The position numbers and the translations under genes are program-made. A stretch of DNA of 33,086 bases, from contig JAIYAE010000008.1 of the NCBI GenBank assembly GCA_027489175.1, positions 1-33,086 on the forward strand, given 5' to 3'. Of this stretch, positions 1-7,894 are shown piece after piece. Position 1 is the first letter of the stretch; every line of letters begins with the position of its first letter. The notes below the pieces were generated by a model. It ran no database searches, was not told the DNA's origin, and worked only from the letters and a program-made list of their open reading frames with translations. The stretch comes from Rhodobacter sp. (GTDB lineage: Bacteria > Pseudomonadota > Alphaproteobacteria > Rhodobacterales > Rhodobacteraceae).

Positions 1-600
<600 letters not shown>

Positions 601-684
601 CGGCGCGCATCCTTATCCAACCATCACAGGTATCTAGCGCCCACGCTCCTACCTCAACCCGCTTTCCTGCCGCAGGGCCGCGTT

Positions 685-720
685 CTGGCTATAGCAGGTG
701 GCGCGCTCTGGCCCTAAGGT
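685..720 (+). promoter_or_regulatory. Candidate TauR operator upstream of tpa (two direct repeats)
   Basis: Two boxes, CTGGCTATAGC (685-695) and CTGGCCCTAAGGT (708-720), are 23 bp apart start to start. The same pair with the same spacing recurs at 6018-6053 upstream of xsc. From memory, the TauR sites described at the Rhodobacter capsulatus tpa promoter are direct repeats of the form CTGGACYTAA, which these resemble. MocR-type regulators commonly bind direct repeats about two helical turns apart. The site ends 51 nt before the tpa start, consistent with activation. Function is inferred. Confidence 0.7.
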
Positions 721-771
721 CTGCAGGCCATATCCCCGATGATGGGGGGTAATCATTCGAAAGGACGCGCC

Positions 772-2151
772 ATGGAAGGCCTTGCAGGACTGAACGACAT
801 CGCATCCGTGGTCGAGGCTGACCGCGCCCATGTCTGGCACCATCTTTCCCAGCACAAGCAATACGAAACCGTCGACCCCCGTGTCATCGTCGAAGGCAAG
901 GGGATGCGCGTCTGGGACGCCAAGGGCAAGGAACACCTTGATGCCGTCTCGGGCGGTGTCTGGACCGTCAACGTCGGCTACGGGCGCGAATCCATTGCCG
1001 ATGCGGTGCGCGACCAGCTGGTCCGGATGAACTACTTCGCCGGGGCCGCAGGGTCCATTCCGGGCTCGATCTTCGCCAAGCGCCTGATCGAAAAGATGCC
1101 TGGCCTGACGCGCGTCTACTACTCCAATTCGGGGTCTGAGGCGAACGAGAAGGTCTACAAGATGGTCCGCCAGATCTCGCACCGCCATCACGGCGGCAAG
1201 AAATGGAAGATCCTGTATCGTGAGCGGGACTACCACGGCACCACCATCGCAGCCCTCGCCTCTGGCGGGCAAAAGCAGCGCAACGCCCAGTACGGGCCGT
1301 TCCCGGACGGGTTCGTGGAGGTTCCGCACTGCCTGGAATACCGCAAGCAGTGGGATGTCGAAAACTACGGTCAGCGCGCGGCGGACGCCATCGAAGAGGT
1401 GATCCTGCGCGAAGGTCCCGACACCATCGGCTGCCTTGTGCTTGAACCCGTCACCGCAGGCGGCGGCGTCATCGTGCCCCCCACCGGCTATTGGGAGCGG
1501 GTGCAAGAAATCTGCCGCAAATACAACATCCTCCTCCATATTGATGAGGTTGTCTGCGGCGTGGGGCGCACAGGCACCTGGTTCGGCTACCAGCACTACG
1601 GCGTCCAGCCGGACTTTGTGACGATGGCCAAAGGCGTCGCCTCCGGCTACGCCGCCATCTCCTGCACGGTGACGACCGAAGCCGTCTTCAACCTGTTCAA
1701 GGACGACGCCTCGGACCCCATGAGCTACTTCCGCGACATCTCCACCTTCGGGGGCTGCACCGCAGGCCCGGCAGCGGCGCTGGAGAACATGAACATCATC
1801 GAACGCGAGGGGCTTCTGGCCAACACCGTCGCGATGGGCGACTACGCTTTGGACAGCCTCTCGGCCCTGATGGACAAGCACAAGGTCATCGGCGAGGTCC
1901 GCGGCAAGGGCCTGTTCCTCGGGGCTGAACTGGTGGCAGATCGCAGCACGCGTGAGCCTGCCGAGGAGAAAAAGGTGCAAGCCGTCGTCGCCGACTGCAT
2001 GGCGCAAGGCGTGATCATCGGCGCGACGAACCGGAGCGTTCCGGGGTTCAACAACACCCTGTGCCTGTCGCCCGCGCTTATCGCGACGAAGGACGACATC
2101 GACCAGATCACCGGCGCGATCGGGGCGGCGCTGGGACGGGTGTTTGGGTAA
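772..2151 (+). CDS. tpa: Taurine:pyruvate aminotransferase
   Basis: Class III PLP aminotransferase that moves the taurine amino group to pyruvate, giving sulfoacetaldehyde and alanine in the cytoplasm. The N-terminal region (HVWHHLSQHKQYE, then LDAVSGGVWTVNVGYG) is the pattern I recognise from Bilophila and Rhodobacter Tpa rather than from generic omega-transaminases. The fold-type I features are present: SGSEANE, the HIDEVVCG segment, and PLP lysine 287 in TMAKGVASGY. The start at 772 (459 aa) is preferred over an in-frame ATG at 739 because AAGGA lies 6 nt upstream. Codons from 739 would add 11 residues without a good ribosome site. It is preceded by a candidate TauR operator. The rest of the taurine pathway (tauR, xsc) lies 2-4 kb downstream, separated by a desaturase on the opposite strand. 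The product assignment is secure; regulation is inferred. Confidence 0.95.
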   Translation: MEGLAGLNDIASVVEADRAHVWHHLSQHKQYETVDPRVIVEGKGMRVWDAKGKEHLDAVSGGVWTVNVGYGRESIADAVRDQLVRMNYFAGAAGSIPGSIFAKRLIEKMPGLTRVYYSNSGSEANEKVYKMVRQISHRHHGGKKWKILYRERDYHGTTIAALASGGQKQRNAQYGPFPDGFVEVPHCLEYRKQWDVENYGQRAADAIEEVILREGPDTIGCLVLEPVTAGGGVIVPPTGYWERVQEICRKYNILLHIDEVVCGVGRTGTWFGYQHYGVQPDFVTMAKGVASGYAAISCTVTTEAVFNLFKDDASDPMSYFRDISTFGGCTAGPAAALENMNIIEREGLLANTVAMGDYALDSLSALMDKHKVIGEVRGKGLFLGAELVADRSTREPAEEKKVQAVVADCMAQGVIIGATNRSVPGFNNTLCLSPALIATKDDIDQITGAIGAALGRVFG

Positions 2152-2222
2152 ACCCCACAGTCCGGGCGGGATCAGCGACGCGACCCGCGTCGCCCCGCCC
2201 GCGCGTGACGTCTCCACCGGAA

Positions 2223-2340
2223 ACGGTTCAGCCAGCACAACAGAGGCCAGCGCCCGTCCCGGCGGGCGAGAAGCGCCCGCCATGGGCGGGGCGGGCGCTG
2301 GCCGGGGGCTTTGAGCCCCCGGCTGGCTAAGTTGAACCGT
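2223..2340. repeat. Nested palindromic element downstream of tpa
   Basis: Several inverted repeats are nested here. The outer arms are ACGGTTCA plus GCCAGC (from 2223) pairing with GCTGGC plus TGAACCGT (ending 2340). A second pair is CCAGCGCCCG (2247-2256) with CGGGCGCTGG (2292-2301). An inner pair is GGCGGGCG (2261-2268) with CGCCCGCC (2274-2281). A separate perfect hairpin occupies 2301-2323. The GCGCCCG core recurs in the inverted repeat at 2655-2783, so this looks like a family of REP-like palindromes. It may also fold as RNA at the 3' end of tpa mRNA. Confidence 0.6.
2301..2323 (+). terminator. Hairpin, possible tpa terminator
   Basis: Perfect 10-bp stem GCCGGGGGCT / AGCCCCCGGC with a 3-nt TTG loop, 150 nt after the tpa stop. 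No U-run follows, so it may act as an mRNA 3'-end stabiliser or be part of the palindromic element rather than a classical terminator. Confidence 0.45.
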
Positions 2341-2348
2341 CAGGCGAT

Positions 2349-2412
2349 GGCAGAGGCGATGGCCTCTGCCAAAACCCTGAAAATGCGAGTGCATAGGTCT
2401 ACTGAGAGACCT
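2349..2412 (+). other. Structured leader before the small ORF (two hairpins)
   Basis: GGCAGAGGC (2349-2357) pairs with GCCTCTGCC (2362-2370) across a GATG loop. AGGTCT (2395-2400) pairs with AGACCT (2407-2412). Both lie just upstream of the small ORF at 2464, in sequence that is richer in A and T than the surroundings. This could be an RNA leader or part of a small mobile cassette. No known riboswitch class was recognised. Confidence 0.35.
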
Positions 2413-2463
2413 CCGTTGATATGCTTCAGCGGCAGGTTTCTCCCGTTAAGAGGTGAATTGGTT

Positions 2464-2616
2464 ATGGAAGACCTTCAAAGCCCACCGCCCGAGGAACTTG
2501 CGTTCCTGCGAGTGCTGAAACGCAAGTCAGACGCAAGAAAGCAACTTGAAGCTCAAGAGAAGGCTTTGAAGCTGTCAAAGGAGCTTCGGCGCCTATACGG
2601 CTCGTCGGACCGCTGA
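2464..2616 (+). CDS. Small hypothetical protein, 50 aa, charged and helical
   Basis: Not recognised. The 50-residue product is rich in Lys, Glu, Leu and Arg (for example RKQLEAQEKALKLSKELRR) and should form an amphipathic helix or coiled coil; there is no signal peptide or membrane segment. ATG 2464 is chosen over the longer frame from 2311 because AGAGGTG at 2449-2455 is a plausible ribosome site. The longer frame would also translate through the hairpins. The coding stretch looks lower in GC than its neighbours. It is bracketed by palindrome clusters at 2223-2340 and 2655-2783. It may be a real small gene or an accidental frame inside a palindromic cassette. Confidence 0.4.
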   Translation: MEDLQSPPPEELAFLRVLKRKSDARKQLEAQEKALKLSKELRRLYGSSDR

Positions 2617-2654
2617 TCCTTTCTCGCCCGGAATCAAGGCGCTTTAGCGCCGCC

Positions 2655-2783
2655 GGGCAGCGCCCGACCGCCCCCTTGGGCGGGCGCTTTGCAACCTCAC
2701 CAGCAGAACTGCGGGGGGAGGGGTTGCACCATAAAGTACCTAGAACAGGCGTTGCTCGCCCACCCGGCGGTCGGGCGCTGCCC
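2655..2783. repeat. 18-bp perfect inverted repeat flanking about 93 bp
   Basis: GGGCAGCGCCCGACCGCC at 2655-2672 is repeated in inverse orientation at 2766-2783. Similarity continues inward imperfectly (TGGGCG), and a shorter inner pair TGCAACC / GGTTGCA is present. The left copy also folds on itself (CGCCC/GGGCG). The spacer holds no convincing gene. It looks like two REP-type palindromes in inverted arrangement. The GGCAGCGCCC core is shared in part with the hairpin at 33066-33082. Confidence 0.65.
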
Positions 2784-2799
2784 TGTGTCATCACCGTAG

Positions 2800-2826
2800 G
2801 TCGGGGCTTGCCCCGACTTCTTTCTT
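2800..2826 (+). terminator. Rho-independent-type terminator
   Basis: GTCGGGGC (2800-2807) pairs with GCCCCGAC (2810-2817) around a CTTG-type tetraloop, followed by the pyrimidine-rich tail TTCTTTCTT. It could end transcription coming from tpa or the small ORF. Confidence 0.55.
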
Positions 2827-2984
2827 GCCGATCCTGCGCGATTCGACCGGCATGGTTAACGCCTTGTGATCTCCACGCGCGTAGAGACGGAAGGAAGACA
2901 GGATGAAGACGGGTAGAAGACGCCAATTCCACCCCAAAAACCGCCCGGTAAATCCAGCGTTCTCAGAGGCATAGATATGCAGAA

Positions 2985-3003
2985 GGGGGCCGTTGCGGCC
3001 CCC
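2985..3003 (-). terminator. Terminator hairpin after the desaturase gene
   Basis: Stem GGGGGCCG / CGGCCCCC with a 3-nt loop lies 54 nt past the desaturase stop, read on the - strand. The - strand tail is only TTCTGC. The stretch between this hairpin and the one at 2800 holds no supported gene. Confidence 0.5.
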
Positions 3004-3056
3004 CTGAACTTTTCCGACGTAACTGTTTCTTAACCGGGGAGTCGGGGCCGAAACCC

Positions 3057-4094
3057 TCACGCACCGCCATAGCGTTTGCGGGCATCCTTGAAGCTCATCA
3101 GCTTGCCCTCGACCGTGTCCCAGAGGTGCAGCCGTACCGATTGCAGGCTCTCGCGCAGGGTCAGGCGCTGGGCTTCGGCCAGGGTGGCATGGTCGCGGAT
3201 CACCTCGGGCAGGCGGTAGAACGGGATGCGGGAGTAGAGGTGGTGGACGTGGTGGATCCCGATGTTCCCGGAAAACCAGCGCAGGGGCTGCGGCAGGATG
3301 TAGTGGGACGACCCCTCCAGCGCCGCATCATGAAGCTGCCAATCCTCGCCCTTCGACCAGTGCGTTTCCTCGAACTGGTGCTGGACGTAGAAGAGCCAGA
3401 CTCCCAGCGTCGCCGCGATCAGCGAGGTGGGCAGGTAGATCAAGAGCACCGGCCAAAGGCCGCCGAACCAGACGATCAGGCCAATCGCGATGCCGATCAT
3501 TGCATTGGTGCCCATCGCGCTTGTCCAATAGCGCCAGCCGGATTTCATCAGGCCGAATGGCAGGCGATTTTGCAGCAAAAACAGATAGCTGGGACCAAGG
3601 ACGAACAGCACGACCGGGTTGCGGTAAAGCCGGTACATCAACCGCCCAAACCAGCTTCGCGCGCGGTATTCCTCAATCGTCAGGGTCAGCACATCGCCGA
3701 TCCCGCGCTGGTCAAGGTCGCCGTGATGCGCGTGGTGGATCGAATGGGTCCGGCGCCAGACCGCATAGGGCGTCAGCGTCAGCACACCCAAAGCACGGCC
3801 CAGCCAGTCTTGCGCCGTCCGGTTCGCCAGAAACGCGCCGTGGCCGCAGTCATGCTGGATGATGAAGATCCGCACCAGAAAGCCGCCATTTAGCATCGCC
3901 AGACCGAGGGCGAGCCAGGGGCTGACGGACAAAGCCATCCAGGCCAGCGCCCAAAGCGCAAAGAACGGCACAAGGGTGACCCCCAGCTCCCACAGGCTGC
4001 GGCGGGTCGAGGGTTCGCGGTACCGGGCAAGCACGGACAACCAGTCGCGGGCCGACAGAGGCGCGGGGCGGGGGGAGGCGGGTCTTTCGGGCAT
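3057..4094 (-). CDS. Membrane fatty acid desaturase family protein
   Basis: Integral-membrane diiron desaturase or hydroxylase, expected to introduce a double bond into lipid acyl chains. The 345-aa product has the three histidine boxes: HDCGH (81-85), HSIHH (117-121) and HHVHH (281-285), with hydrophobic spans at about 40-80, 163-176 and 200-236. Spacing and the GNIGIHHVHH box fit the delta-12-type FADS branch, but the regiochemistry cannot be read from the sequence. Carotenoid ketolases are an alternative His-box family and fit less well. ATG 4094 is used; an in-frame TTG at 4154 would add 20 residues and lacks a good ribosome site. The gene stands alone on the - strand between tpa and tauR, splitting what is a contiguous taurine locus in Rhodobacter capsulatus. 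No link to taurine metabolism is evident. Confidence 0.85.
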   Translation of the reverse strand: MPERPASPRPAPLSARDWLSVLARYREPSTRRSLWELGVTLVPFFALWALAWMALSVSPWLALGLAMLNGGFLVRIFIIQHDCGHGAFLANRTAQDWLGRALGVLTLTPYAVWRRTHSIHHAHHGDLDQRGIGDVLTLTIEEYRARSWFGRLMYRLYRNPVVLFVLGPSYLFLLQNRLPFGLMKSGWRYWTSAMGTNAMIGIAIGLIVWFGGLWPVLLIYLPTSLIAATLGVWLFYVQHQFEETHWSKGEDWQLHDAALEGSSHYILPQPLRWFSGNIGIHHVHHLYSRIPFYRLPEVIRDHATLAEAQRLTLRESLQSVRLHLWDTVEGKLMSFKDARKRYGGA

Positions 4095-4313
4095 CAAGGC
4101 CTGTCTGGTTTGCCGGGATCGGGGCGGTTGCTGCAATTTACGCCGTCGCAGCAAAGCCCCAAGGCAGGCGGACTATTCCGGCCCTCCTGAGGTAGTCGCT
4201 GCCGCCGCAGGTTTCAACCGTTTTGATGCCGCAGGGGGATGGGCGGAGGGGGCGCTTGACTTCCGGGCAACGGTTGCGGCTTGATCCGGGGCTGTCACTG
4301 GACCCGGGTGCTG

Positions 4314-5759
4314 ATGGCCATTCCTGTCGAAGCCTTTTACCTGACGCCCGGTGCCGCGGGCAGCCTGCAGCAGCAGATCCGCAGCATGGTCACCCAAGGC
4401 ATTCTGGCCGGGCGCTTGCGTCCCGGGCAGCGGATGCCGTCGTCGCGCGGGCTGGCCGCGCATCTGGGGATCAGCCGGATCACCGTGACGCTGGCCTATG
4501 CCGACCTTGTTGCGGGGGACTATCTGACCTCGGCCGGGCGGTCGGGGTATTTCGTGTCCGAAACCGCCCCGCTTGCGCCCGAGTTTCCCGCCGCAGCCCC
4601 CCGCGCGGAAGCGGTGGAGTTTCGCGCCCTGACCGGCGGGCGGTTCAGCCGGATGGCAAAGGTGGCCCGGCCGGAAGATTGGGACCGGTACCCCTATCCT
4701 TTCATCTACGGCCAGGCGGACCCCACCCTTTTTGACCACCAGAACTGGCGGCAATGCGCGCTACGGGCCTTGGGCAAGCGGGATATTGCCGCCCTGACCA
4801 GCGATTACTACGAACGCGATGACCCGCTTTTGGTGCAGGAACTGCTGCGCACGATCCTGCCGCGCCGGGGGATCGCCGCGCGCGAGGATGAGGTGCTGCT
4901 GACGCTGGGCGCGCAGAACGCCCTGTGGATCACGGCGACGCTGCTCCTTGGTCCGGGGCGGCGGGCGGGGGTGGAAAACCCCGGCTATCCCGCCTGGCGG
5001 TCGGTGGTGGCGGCGGTCGGGGCCACGGCGGTGCCGGTCGATGTGGACGCCATGGGCCTGCCGGTTGACGGGGTGGCGGCGGATGTGGTTTTCGTCACGC
5101 CATCGCACCAATGCCCGACCAACGCGACAATGCCGGTTGAGCGGCGGGTCGCACTGCTGGACGCGGCCGAAGCGCAGGGCTTTGTCATTGTCGAGGACGA
5201 TTACGAATTCGAGATGAGCTTTCTCAAGCCCGTTGCGCCGGCGCTGAAATCCCTCGATCGGGGCGGGCGGGTGATCTATGCGGGCTCGTTCTCCAAGTCG
5301 GTGTTTCCGGGCTTGCGACTGGGCTATCTGGTGGGGCCGCCGGGGTTCATCGCTGAAGCGCGGGCCTTGCGGGGCCTGATGCTGAAGCACCCACCCGGCC
5401 ATATCCAACGCACCATGGCCTATTTCCTGGGCCTTGGGCATTACGACGCCCTGGTGAACCGGATGAAAGGTGCCTATCGCCGCCGCCGTCAGGTGATGGC
5501 CGAAGCGATTGCGGCGGAAGGGTTGGAAGTTGCGGGGCAGGGCGGCTTTGGCGGCTCCAGCTTCTGGATGCGCGCGCCCGAGGGGGTGGACACCGAAGAC
5601 CTGGCGCTGCGCCTGCGGGGCGACGGGGTGCTGATCGAACCGGGCCGGGCCTTCTTTGCGGGCGAGGGGCCAAGAAACTTCTACCGGCTGGCCTATTCGT
5701 CGATCCCGTTGCCGAAGATTGCCGAGGGCATCGCACGGATTGGCCAAGCGCTGCGGTGA
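4314..5759 (+). CDS. tauR: TauR-type MocR/GntR regulator of taurine genes
   Basis: Transcription factor with an N-terminal GntR winged helix (about residues 15-85; RLRPGQRMPSSRGLAAHLG then RITVTLAYADL) fused to a fold-type I aminotransferase-like domain. The PLP lysine is K328 in SFSKSVFPGLRLGY, and VEDDYEFE supplies the cofactor Asp region. The 481-aa length is typical of MocR regulators. In Rhodobacter capsulatus TauR activates tpa and xsc in response to taurine; here the position directly before xsc supports the same role. ATG 4314 gives a protein beginning MAIPVEAFYL; upstream TTG/GTG starts in frame are possible, and the ribosome site is weak either way. About 160 nt separates it from the divergent desaturase. 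Its likely targets are the paired boxes at 685-720 and 6018-6053. Confidence 0.9.
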   Translation: MAIPVEAFYLTPGAAGSLQQQIRSMVTQGILAGRLRPGQRMPSSRGLAAHLGISRITVTLAYADLVAGDYLTSAGRSGYFVSETAPLAPEFPAAAPRAEAVEFRALTGGRFSRMAKVARPEDWDRYPYPFIYGQADPTLFDHQNWRQCALRALGKRDIAALTSDYYERDDPLLVQELLRTILPRRGIAAREDEVLLTLGAQNALWITATLLLGPGRRAGVENPGYPAWRSVVAAVGATAVPVDVDAMGLPVDGVAADVVFVTPSHQCPTNATMPVERRVALLDAAEAQGFVIVEDDYEFEMSFLKPVAPALKSLDRGGRVIYAGSFSKSVFPGLRLGYLVGPPGFIAEARALRGLMLKHPPGHIQRTMAYFLGLGHYDALVNRMKGAYRRRRQVMAEAIAAEGLEVAGQGGFGGSSFWMRAPEGVDTEDLALRLRGDGVLIEPGRAFFAGEGPRNFYRLAYSSIPLPKIAEGIARIGQALR

Positions 5760-6017
5760 GAGGCCCAGACTTGAACGGCCTTGCCGCCTGAGGCGCGGAG
5801 ATGAAGGGGCCGCTGACCTACGGGCGCGGTTCAAGCTGTGGCAGGTAAGGCTTAACGGCCGGTCTTGCGTCGCGCGCAACGTGGTGGTCGGTGAGGCCAG
5901 CCTTGGCTGGTCGGGCTTCTGCGGCAGCGTGTTGATCGGCAGACCGCTCGTCGATGACTGCGTCGCTCCGCGCCGCCGTGCGCTGCCGAGGAAGGGAGTT
6001 GTACGGCGAGGGTTGCC
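5760..6017. other. Intergenic region between tauR and xsc, no gene supported
   Basis: The open frames here on both strands lack ribosome sites and resemble no family known to me. One small palindrome (CCAGCC TT GGCTGG) lies near 5897-5910. The functional content appears to be the operator that follows at 6018. Confidence 0.5.
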
Positions 6018-6053
6018 CTGGATATAGCGTGGCGTGAGAACTGGCCCTAAGGT
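6018..6053 (+). promoter_or_regulatory. Candidate TauR operator upstream of xsc (two direct repeats)
   Basis: CTGGATATAGC (6018-6028) and CTGGCCCTAAGGT (6041-6053), again 23 bp apart start to start. The second box is identical over 13 bp to the one at 708-720 and the first differs at one position from 685-695. The two promoters are otherwise unlike each other. The site ends 68 nt before the xsc start. Binding by TauR is inferred. Confidence 0.7.
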
Positions 6054-6121
6054 CAGGTTGGTTGCGGCAGTAGGGTGCGTTGCAACGGCTTTGCGAGCCT
6101 GTATCAGGATGGAGACCCACG

Positions 6122-7894
6122 ATGAAGATGACGACCGAGGAAGCCTTTGTAAAAGTGCTTCAAATGCACGGGATCGAGCATGCGTTCGGGATCATCGGGT
6201 CGGCCTTCATGCCGATCTCGGACATCTTCCCCAAGGCCGGGATCACCTTCTGGGACTGCGCGCATGAAGGCTCGGGCGGGATGATGGCGGACGGGTTTAC
6301 CCGCGCGTCCGGCAAGATGTGCATGATGATCGCGCAGAACGGGCCGGGGATCACCAACTTCGTCACGGCGGTCAAGACGGCCTACTGGAACCACACGCCA
6401 CTTCTCCTAGTGACCCCGCAGGCCGCGAACAAGACCATCGGCATGGGCGGTTTCCAGGAAGTGGAGCAGATGGCCCTCTTCCAGGACATGGTGGCCTATC
6501 AAGAGGAAGTGCGCGACCCCTCCCGCGTGGCTGAAGTCTTGAACCGCTGCATCCTGAACGCCAAACGGATGAGCGCCCCGGCGCAGATCAACATGCCACG
6601 GGATTTCTGGACGCAAGTGATCGACATTGAACTGCCCGCGATGGTGGAGTTCGAGCGGCCGGCCGGCGGTGAGGCGGCGATTGCTGCAGCGGCAGAGCTT
6701 TTGTCGGGCGCGAAATTTCCGGTGATCCTGAACGGCGCGGGCGTGGTTCTGGGCGGCGCGATCCCCGCCAGCATGGCGCTGGCCGAGCGTCTGGATGCCC
6801 CGGTCTGCGTCGGCTACCAGCACAACGACGCCTTTCCCGGCAGCCATCCCTTGTTCGCGGGACCCCTTGGTTACAACGGGTCGAAAGCCGCAATGGAGTT
6901 GATTTCCGGGGCGGATGTGGTACTCTGTTTGGGTACCCGGCTGAACCCGTTCTCAACGCTTCCCGGATACGCGCTGGACTACTGGCCGAAGACGGCCAAA
7001 ATCATCCAAGTCGACATCAACCCGGATCGGATCGGGCTGACCAAAAAGGTTACTGTTGGCATTGTCGGCGACGCGAAAAAGGTCGCCGAGGCGGTTTTGG
7101 CGCGACTTGCCCCTACCGCCGGTGACCATGCGCGGATGGAACGCAAGGCCCGCATTGCTCAGGTGAAATCGGCATGGGCGCAGGCCCTTTCCTCGATGGA
7201 CCATGAGGAAGATGACCCCGGCACCTCGTGGAATGACCGTGCGCGCAAGGCCAAGCCCGACTGGATGAGCCCCCGGATGGCCTGGCGCGCCATTCAATCC
7301 GCGCTGCCGCGTGAGGCGATCATCTCCTCCGACATCGGCAACAACTGCGCCATCGGCAACGCTTACCCGACCTTTGAGTCAGGGCGGAAATACCTTGCCC
7401 CCGGTCTTTTCGGCCCCTGCGGCTATGGCCTGCCGTCGATTGTCGGCGCGAAAATCGCTTGCCCGGATACGCCGGTCGTGGGCTTTGCCGGGGACGGAGC
7501 CTTTGGCATCGCGGTCACGGAACTGACCGCCATCGGCCGGCCGGAATGGCCCGCGATCACCATGGTCGTCTTCCGCAACTACCAGTGGGGCGCGGAAAAG
7601 CGGAACTCAACCCTTTGGTATGATGACAACTTCGTTGGCACGGAGCTGGACACCCAGGTCAGCTATGCCGGGATCGCCAAGGCCTGCGGCTTGCAGGGTG
7701 TGCAGGCGCGGACGATGGACGAGCTGACGGCTGCCCTGCGGCAGGCGATCACCGACCAGATGGCAGGCAAGACCACGCTGATCGAGGCGCTGATCAACCA
7801 GGAACTGGGCGAGCCCTTCCGCCGCGACGCGATGAAGAAACCGGTAGAGGTGGCGGGGATTTCCAAGGCGGACATGCGGCCGCAGGTCGTCTGA
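6122..7894 (+). CDS. xsc: Sulfoacetaldehyde acetyltransferase
   Basis: TPP-dependent enzyme that cleaves sulfoacetaldehyde with phosphate to acetyl phosphate and sulfite. The 590-aa product has the three-part TPP fold: the Pyr domain with catalytic Glu49 in AHEGSGGMMADGF, and the PP domain with the GDGAFG cofactor motif (from residue 457) followed by YQWGAEKRN. The Xsc-specific look (IGSAFMPISDIFPKAG near the N-terminus) separates it from acetolactate synthases. ATG 6122 is chosen because GGAG lies 7 nt upstream; the longer frame from 6080 starts at TTG without one. It follows tauR and a candidate TauR operator. Its stop overlaps the next start by one base. Sulfite released here is the probable substrate of the downstream exporter and SoeABC. 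Confidence 0.96.
   Translation: MKMTTEEAFVKVLQMHGIEHAFGIIGSAFMPISDIFPKAGITFWDCAHEGSGGMMADGFTRASGKMCMMIAQNGPGITNFVTAVKTAYWNHTPLLLVTPQAANKTIGMGGFQEVEQMALFQDMVAYQEEVRDPSRVAEVLNRCILNAKRMSAPAQINMPRDFWTQVIDIELPAMVEFERPAGGEAAIAAAAELLSGAKFPVILNGAGVVLGGAIPASMALAERLDAPVCVGYQHNDAFPGSHPLFAGPLGYNGSKAAMELISGADVVLCLGTRLNPFSTLPGYALDYWPKTAKIIQVDINPDRIGLTKKVTVGIVGDAKKVAEAVLARLAPTAGDHARMERKARIAQVKSAWAQALSSMDHEEDDPGTSWNDRARKAKPDWMSPRMAWRAIQSALPREAIISSDIGNNCAIGNAYPTFESGRKYLAPGLFGPCGYGLPSIVGAKIACPDTPVVGFAGDGAFGIAVTELTAIGRPEWPAITMVVFRNYQWGAEKRNSTLWYDDNFVGTELDTQVSYAGIAKACGLQGVQARTMDELTAALRQAITDQMAGKTTLIEALINQELGEPFRRDAMKKPVEVAGISKADMRPQVV

Noticed and set aside
649..2394. Long open frame of 581 codons on the - strand opposite tpa
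   Set aside because: It is a GC-driven shadow of tpa with no family resemblance and covers the tpa promoter.
2676..2906. 76-codon + strand frame between the palindromes and the desaturase
   Set aside because: It translates the inverted repeat and terminator, with no ribosome site or family resemblance.
4296..4305. CTGGACCC near the tauR start as a third TauR box
   Set aside because: Only the first half of the motif matches and there is no second box at 23 bp.
5818..5850. GGTTCAAG segment resembling a tRNA T-loop
   Set aside because: No matching T-stem, anticodon arm or acceptor stem around it.
6080..6107. TTGCAA-16-TATCAG as the xsc promoter
   Set aside because: The implied transcript start would fall on the ribosome site, leaving no leader.
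5818..6120. Possible gene between tauR and xsc on the - strand
   Set aside because: No ribosome site, low-complexity translation, and it runs over the xsc operator.
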